A DNA stretch of 11,244 nt from Bacteroidales bacterium (lineage in GTDB: Bacteria; Bacteroidota; Bacteroidia; Bacteroidales; UBA7960). The position numbers and the translations under genes are program-made. Shown here one piece after another: positions 7,261-11,244 of this stretch (positions are counted from its first letter, which is position 1; every line of letters begins with the position of its first letter). The DNA is taken from positions 1 to 11,244 of the forward strand of contig SLRE01000291.1 in NCBI GenBank assembly GCA_007131125.1, given 5' to 3'. The notes under the pieces were generated by a model. The model ran no database searches and had not been told where the DNA came from. It was given only the letters and a program-made list of their open reading frames with translations.

Positions 7261-7341
7261 TTAAATTAGGCCAATCGGTGTAAGATTACCCTGAATCCCG
7301 AAAAAAAATCGCTTTTTTGATAGATTTTTTATAAAATTGGG

Positions 7342-7371
7342 TTGCAAATGAATCAAAAAGTTGTATTTTTG
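7342..7371 (+). promoter_or_regulatory. Bacteroidota promoter of csp (TTG-N19-TATTTTTG)
   Basis: TTG at 7342-7344 is followed after 19 bases by TATTTTTG at 7364-7371, an exact TAnnTTTG match at the spacing known for the Bacteroidota primary sigma factor. It predicts transcription from about 7375 and a leader of about 34 bases before the cold-shock gene. Confidence 0.75.
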
Positions 7372-7409
7372 AGCGTTAAATATATAATTACCAAATCTTA
7401 TTAGCGTTA
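7372..7409 (+). repeat. AGCGTTA direct repeat bracketing the csp leader
   Basis: AGCGTTA occurs at 7372-7378, just after the -7 box, and again at 7403-7409, where its last A is the first base of the csp ATG. The copies are 31 bases apart with AT-rich sequence between. A role in cold-shock mRNA control is possible but unsupported beyond position. Confidence 0.4.
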
Positions 7410-7603
7410 TGGAAACCGGAACTGTTAAGTTTTTTAATGAGAAAAAAGGTTACGGATTTATTGTGGATGATAAATCCGAAAAAGATGTTTTCGTTCATCA
7501 CACCGGCTTGATCGACCCCATTGCAAACAACGACAGGGTAGTTTTTGAAGTTGCCGAAGACGAAAGAGGAAAAAAAGCAGTGAATGTGAAAAAGGAGGAG
7601 TAA
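7409..7603 (+). CDS. csp: cold-shock domain protein (CspA family)
   Basis: A 64-aa single cold-shock domain, the usual length for stand-alone Csp proteins. It starts with TGTVKFFNEKKGYGFI, contains RNP1 (KGYGFI, residues 13-18) and RNP2 (VFVHH, 27-31), and ends in a lysine-rich tail (GKKAVNVKKEE). Proteins of this family bind single-stranded RNA and DNA through surface aromatic residues (F8, F17, F28 and H30 here) and melt mRNA structure. It is a monocistronic unit with its own promoter and a terminator 30 bases after the stop. The paralogue cannot be named from one domain, so no specific letter is assigned; cold induction is inferred only from family. Confidence 0.95.
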   Translation: METGTVKFFNEKKGYGFIVDDKSEKDVFVHHTGLIDPIANNDRVVFEVAEDERGKKAVNVKKEE

Positions 7604-7633
7604 AATTTTACCACCAATCAACCTTTTTTTTGG

Positions 7634-7667
7634 AAAGCCCCGCAAAAATTGACGGGGCTTTTTTTTT
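7634..7667 (+). terminator. intrinsic terminator of csp
   Basis: AAAGCCCCG (7634-7642) pairs perfectly with CGGGGCTTT (7653-7661) around a 10-base loop, and T residues run from 7659 to 7667. The -33 and spacer of the uup promoter overlap this hairpin. Confidence 0.93.
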
Positions 7668-7678
7668 GATTAATTTTG
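7649..7678 (+). promoter_or_regulatory. Bacteroidota promoter of uup (TTG-N19-TAATTTTG)
   Basis: TTG at 7649-7651 and TAATTTTG at 7671-7678 are again separated by exactly 19 bases. The -33 box sits in the loop of the csp terminator. Transcription is predicted from about 7682. The leader would contain a perfect palindrome, CCGGGCCCGG, at 7679-7688, and a nearby CCGG repeat. Confidence 0.7.
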
Positions 7679-7725
7679 CCGGGCCCGGTTTCCGGATTTT
7701 CTTAATGCACTAAATCTTTTTACAG

Positions 7726-9603
7726 GTGAGTTTGTTTCAGGCCGAAAATATCAGCAAGTCCTACGGAGAAAAAGTTTTGTTTGAAGATATCTCTTTCAGC
7801 ATTTCCCATGGTCAAAAGGTGGCCCTGATTGCCCGCAACGGGACCGGAAAGTCCACCCTGCTCAACATCATTGCCGGGCTTGATCAGCCCGACTCAGGGT
7901 CCTGTAGCTTTCACAGTCAGTCAAGGCTGGCATATCTTGACCAGCAACCCGAATTCGAACGGGAAATTACTGTTTCTCAAGCCCTCCTTAGCAGCGACAA
8001 TGAACTGACCCGCACCATCAGGGCTTACGAGGAGTTTATTCAGCAAAATCCAAACCCTGAAAACACTGCCCAGCAAAAAAAATTGCAGGAACTGATCGAA
8101 CGCATGGATGCCCTGCAGGCATGGGATTATGAAAGCCGGGTGAAACAGGTGCTGACCAAGCTGAAAATCGGGAGGCTGGATGCCAAAACAGGAACCCTTT
8201 CAGGAGGGCAGATCAAGAGGCTTGCCCTTGCCAAAATCCTCATTGGGGAAGCAGCCTTCATCCTGCTGGATGAGCCCACCAACCATCTCGACCTGGAAAT
8301 GATCGAATGGCTGGAAGGGTATCTCTCCCGTAAAAAGCTCACCCTGCTCATGGTCACCCACGACCGCTATTTCCTGGATGCCGTTTGCAACGAGATCATG
8401 GAACTGGAAAATGGCAAACTATACAATTACCGTGGCAATTATTCCTATTTCCTTGAAAAAAAACAGGAGAGGCTGGAGACCGATGCGGCTCAGTCGGAAA
8501 AGGCAGCCAACCTGCTGAGAAAGGAAACCGAATGGATGCGCCGTACCCCCCTAGCACGCACCACCAAATCAAAAGCAAGGATCGATACCTATTACGACCT
8601 GGAAGAAAAAGCAGCGCAGGCCAAAGAACAAACCATGGGAAAGATCCGGATGGATATGGCCCGCATGGGTAAGAAGATACTGGAGGTTTCCGGAGTACAA
8701 AAAACCTACAACGGCCTGCGGGTGGTCGATAATTTTTCCTATGTGTTCAAAAGAGGAGAAAAGGCAGGCATTGTGGGACCAAATGGCACAGGCAAGTCTA
8801 CCCTGCTTAATATCATCACAGGGAAAGTGAAACCCGATGAAGGCACGGTAATAAAGGGAGAAACCATCAGGTTTGGCTATTACCGGCAGGAAGGCCTTAG
8901 AGTGGATGAGAACAAAAAGGTGATTGAGGTGATCAAAGACATTGCAGAAAACATAACCATGGGAAGCGGAAAAGTTTTTACGGCTGCTCAGTTTCTGCAT
9001 TATTTCAACTTTCCTTTCGGAGTGCAAAACGACCGGGTTGGAAAACTCAGCGGGGGCGAAAAACGCAGGCTTTACCTGATGACGGTACTAATGAAAAATC
9101 CCAATTTTTTGATCCTGGATGAACCTACCAACGACCTGGACATCGATACTCTGAATATTCTCGAAGAATTCCTTGAAGATTTTCCCGGCTGCCTGCTGAT
9201 TGTGTCACACGACCGTTTTTTCCTGGACCGTCTGGTGGATCACCTGTTTGTTTTCAAAGCCCCGGGAAAGATCAAAGGCTATGTAGGCAATTATTCGGCA
9301 TGGAGGCTAAAAAAACAAAAAGAAGATGCTTCCCGTAAAAAAGCCGAAAAGCCCAAAGAAACCACAAAACCATCCAAACCCCGGGAAAAGAAAAAACTTA
9401 CCTACAAAGAGCAAAAGGAGTTTGAAGCCCTGGAAAAGGAAATAGAAAACCTGGAATCGGAAAAAGAAACTTTACTGGAAAAGATGAATACTGGCAATCT
9501 TCCACCCAATGAACTGGTGCAGGTATCCGAAAGATTTTCGGAAGTGGAAAAAACCCTCGAAGAAAAATCCGACCGCTGGCTGGAGCTTTCTGAATGGGCC
9601 TGA
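7726..9603 (+). CDS. uup: ABC-F family ATPase, Uup type
   Basis: The product is 625 aa with two ABC ATPase domains and no membrane segments, the ABC-F layout. Domain 1 has Walker A ARNGTGKST (36-44), signature LSGGQ (158-162) and Walker B FILLDEPTNHLD (178-189). Domain 2 has Walker A GPNGTGKST (351-359), signature LSGGE (441-445) and Walker B LILDEPTNDLD with D465/E466. A charged interdomain linker lies between them. After a Lys/Pro-rich linker (about 535-557), a coiled-coil domain from KLTYKEQKEFEALEKEI to the C-terminus marks the Uup branch rather than EttA, YheS or YbiT. ABC-F proteins act on ribosomes; Uup is also linked to suppression of transposon precise excision. The start is GTG at 7726; the next in-frame candidate, TTG two codons later, would lose conserved N-terminal residues. 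No antibiotic-resistance role is indicated by the sequence. Confidence 0.93.
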   Translation: MSLFQAENISKSYGEKVLFEDISFSISHGQKVALIARNGTGKSTLLNIIAGLDQPDSGSCSFHSQSRLAYLDQQPEFEREITVSQALLSSDNELTRTIRAYEEFIQQNPNPENTAQQKKLQELIERMDALQAWDYESRVKQVLTKLKIGRLDAKTGTLSGGQIKRLALAKILIGEAAFILLDEPTNHLDLEMIEWLEGYLSRKKLTLLMVTHDRYFLDAVCNEIMELENGKLYNYRGNYSYFLEKKQERLETDAAQSEKAANLLRKETEWMRRTPLARTTKSKARIDTYYDLEEKAAQAKEQTMGKIRMDMARMGKKILEVSGVQKTYNGLRVVDNFSYVFKRGEKAGIVGPNGTGKSTLLNIITGKVKPDEGTVIKGETIRFGYYRQEGLRVDENKKVIEVIKDIAENITMGSGKVFTAAQFLHYFNFPFGVQNDRVGKLSGGEKRRLYLMTVLMKNPNFLILDEPTNDLDIDTLNILEEFLEDFPGCLLIVSHDRFFLDRLVDHLFVFKAPGKIKGYVGNYSAWRLKKQKEDASRKKAEKPKETTKPSKPREKKKLTYKEQKEFEALEKEIENLESEKETLLEKMNTGNLPPNELVQVSERFSEVEKTLEEKSDRWLELSEWA

Positions 9604-9646
9604 AAAAGCATCACGGACTAAAAAAAAAGCCATTTATTCGCAAAAA

Positions 9647-10252
9647 CTAATTCCCGGAATAGGCTGTTTGCTCAAGGATTAACTCAAAGTTCACACTGAT
9701 TTCGTCCCGCACCCGGATCAATCCCAGACCTTTGGTGGGGGGATCAATGCCAAAATCGGTAAAGCGGAATTTCTGCTCTCCCCTGAGAATACTTTTGTAA
9801 TCTTTTACCAGCTCAAGTTCTCCGCTAAGGAAATAACGGCGGGTTTCTCCGACAATAGTAATTTCCACCCAACCTTCGGCTGTGCGCGTGTTTTGATCCG
9901 TTTCAACCTCCCGGATATTAATAAACTCTATTTTAATTTCAGGGTAGGTTTCGTATTTCAGGGTATTGCGAAAGTCGTTGTTCATCACGCGGTTTTGGCA
10001 GTCAAACTGGTCCACCCCTATGTTGACACTTCCGTAAATCTCCCATTTTTTATGATAGGGATCCCATCGTTCCATGATCAAATCCATGCCGCGATCATAA
10101 TCAGTCAGGCACTCAAAACTGTTTACGTTGGTAGTACCATTAATTTTAAGGGTACTTTCTGATGTAACGTTCCAGAATTTAAGCATCTCACTGCCTGCCA
10201 CATGGGATGAAAGCGAAAATATTATCAGAAACATGAACAATCGGGCGCGCAT
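9647..10252 (-). CDS. exported YceI-like protein
   Basis: The product is 201 aa. Residues 1-20 form a signal peptide (MRARLF, then hydrophobic FLIIFSLSS, cleavage plausible after VAG). The mature part matches the YceI-like lipid-binding beta-barrel pattern: ESTLKINGTTNVNSF near the start, MNNDFRNTLKYETYPEIKIEF in the middle, a GWVEITIVGETRRY strand and a final FTDFGIDPPTKGLGLIRVRDEISVNFEL. No lipoprotein cysteine follows the signal, so a soluble periplasmic protein is likely. Two mature cysteines (in SFECLTD and FDCQNR) could form a disulfide. YceI proteins bind isoprenoid or amphiphilic ligands; the ligand here is unknown. It lies 48 bases after the outer-membrane protein gene on the same strand with no promoter match between, so co-transcription is likely. 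It converges on uup across a 43-bp gap without a clear terminator. Confidence 0.85.
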   Translation of the reverse strand: MRARLFMFLIIFSLSSHVAGSEMLKFWNVTSESTLKINGTTNVNSFECLTDYDRGMDLIMERWDPYHKKWEIYGSVNIGVDQFDCQNRVMNNDFRNTLKYETYPEIKIEFINIREVETDQNTRTAEGWVEITIVGETRRYFLSGELELVKDYKSILRGEQKFRFTDFGIDPPTKGLGLIRVRDEISVNFELILEQTAYSGN

Positions 10253-10300
10253 AGCAAATTTGGTTTTGGTTTATGAAATATAGTTTCAGTAAAGCTGTTT

Positions 10301-11244
10301 CTAAAAACTGATAATGGCTTCCAGCATGATTCCATTAAACTTACCTCCGTCAAAAACGCTTCCATCGGGAAATCCACTGTAGCTCTGCGTAACATATTCG
10401 GCTTTGGCCATAACATTATTGGTAAGAAACCAACCCCCGCCAATGTTGAAGCGATCAATATCCACTTCGTTTCCTCCCATGGTTTCTCCGGAAACAAGGT
10501 TGTAGCGGGTGCCCAGGTAAATTCTTTCGGACGGACCAAATCGATACAACAATTCGGCTCCGTATTGGTTAAAAGTTCGGGTGTCTGCTTCAGCAGCAGC
10601 TTTCCCGGAAGCATTCTCAAATACCCCATAAAACTCCAAACCCTGGAACTTAACAAAGGTGTTGATCATCACAGCGGTAAGTTCATTGATAAACCCGGGG
10701 TCAAAGCGTGGAACCCTAAATTCTGAAGTATTGTCGGTAAGAATATTGTAGTACCTGGAACCGGCACGGTCTCCTGCATAGAGATAGGTTCTGGCCGATT
10801 CACCGGTATGGTAAACCGAACCGGTCAGGCGAAACCTCAAATCTTCATTGATTTGATCGTCATACCCCAATTTGGCAACCAATGAAGGTTTGGTCTGGGG
10901 ATCATCCTCATCGGGCTTTATAGTACTTTGGTTCAGTTTACCATTGGTAACTCCCAGCATCCCGATAAAACCGTTGCTTTGATAATATACCTCCCCACCT
11001 ACTTCAGTGGTAAAAGAATCCATAATATAATTGCCTACAAACGGATTAAAAATGGCCTGACCATTGTCAGTCCTTCTGAAGTGATTGTCACCGTAGTTGA
11101 TCTGCATATGCCCTACCTTAATGGTTACATGATCCATTAAAGAAGCCATAAAACCGTCGCGGATAAAGTCCAGCCTGTCAACCTGCATGTACCCTCCTTT
11201 TACATAGGGTTGGGTGTGGTGACGTGAAGAAAGGTAAGTTCTCA
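10301..11244 (-). CDS. outer-membrane beta-barrel (porin-like) protein, N-terminus outside window
   Basis: The frame is open to the right edge: 18 further codons read in frame before the internal Met at 11188 (ending QPYVKGGYMQVDRLDF), so the gene is partial at its 5' end and about 314 residues are visible. The sequence is a series of amphipathic strands rich in Tyr, Gly and Asn, such as HVTIKVGHMQINYGD, EVGGEVYYQSNGFIGMLG, LEFYGVFENASG and AELLYRFGPSERIYLGTRYNLVSG. It ends MLEAIISF; a terminal Phe is the classic signal for outer-membrane assembly by BAM. It resembles Bacteroidota porin-like proteins, but the substrate is not deducible. The downstream YceI-like gene suggests an envelope operon. 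The signal peptide cannot be seen. Confidence 0.82.
   Translation of the reverse strand, partial: RTYLSSRHHTQPYVKGGYMQVDRLDFIRDGFMASLMDHVTIKVGHMQINYGDNHFRRTDNGQAIFNPFVGNYIMDSFTTEVGGEVYYQSNGFIGMLGVTNGKLNQSTIKPDEDDPQTKPSLVAKLGYDDQINEDLRFRLTGSVYHTGESARTYLYAGDRAGSRYYNILTDNTSEFRVPRFDPGFINELTAVMINTFVKFQGLEFYGVFENASGKAAAEADTRTFNQYGAELLYRFGPSERIYLGTRYNLVSGETMGGNEVDIDRFNIGGGWFLTNNVMAKAEYVTQSYSGFPDGSVFDGGKFNGIMLEAIISF

Noticed and set aside
7831..7860. First Walker A of Uup has Ala in place of the leading Gly (ARNGTGKST)
   Set aside because: To my knowledge ABC-F proteins of Bacteroidota commonly carry Ala at this position; the remaining GxGKST is intact, so ATP binding should not be impaired.
10225..10656. 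143-codon minus-strand frame overlapping the outer-membrane protein gene
   Set aside because: It overlaps the barrel gene in another frame and also the start of the YceI-like gene; no recognisable domain.
1..11244. CRISPR arrays, insertion sequences, tRNA or rRNA genes, attachment sites
   Set aside because: No regularly spaced repeats, transposase-like frames, terminal inverted repeats or tRNA cloverleaf patterns were seen on either strand.

Overview
The window looks like a chromosomal segment of a Bacteroidota member, probably an anaerobic Bacteroidales-type lineage. Three things point there. Exact TAnnTTTG promoter boxes, two of them with an upstream TTG at the same 19-nt spacing, match the Bacteroidota housekeeping promoter. 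No start codon has a clear Shine-Dalgarno sequence. The gene set (PPi-linked pyruvate phosphate dikinase, ATP-type PEP carboxykinase, Uup-type ABC-F, small cold-shock protein, exported YceI-like protein, Phe-ended outer-membrane barrel) also fits. The order-level assignment is inference.

Layout. 34-213 (+) is a 59-aa winged-helix-like protein. 230-1731 (-) holds a TatD-family hydrolase and the tRNA t6A-modifying enzyme TcdA, overlapping by four bases (ATGA). 1934-4699 (+) is pyruvate phosphate dikinase (ppdK), closed by a strong terminator. 4880-7165 (+) is PEP carboxykinase (pckA), which runs about 210 residues past the normal end of the enzyme. 7409-7603 (+) is a cold-shock protein and 7726-9603 (+) an ABC-F ATPase of the Uup type. 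9647 to the right edge (-) is an outer-membrane beta-barrel gene, cut by the window end, followed by a secreted YceI-like protein.

How the genes fit together. ppdK and pckA form a phosphoenolpyruvate/pyruvate/oxaloacetate node. Each appears to have its own promoter, with a terminator between them, so they look co-located but separately regulated. The csp and uup units are separate; the uup promoter is embedded in the csp terminator. The barrel/YceI pair looks like an envelope operon.

Most of the window is ordinary housekeeping DNA. The most unusual item is the pckA C-terminal extension: a coiled coil followed by an alpha/beta-looking domain I do not recognise. It is either a true fusion or a neighbouring ORF joined by a one-base indel in a short A run. 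Secondary items are overlapping palindromes where the pckA -33 box should be, and a long stem with a possible pseudoknot after pckA.
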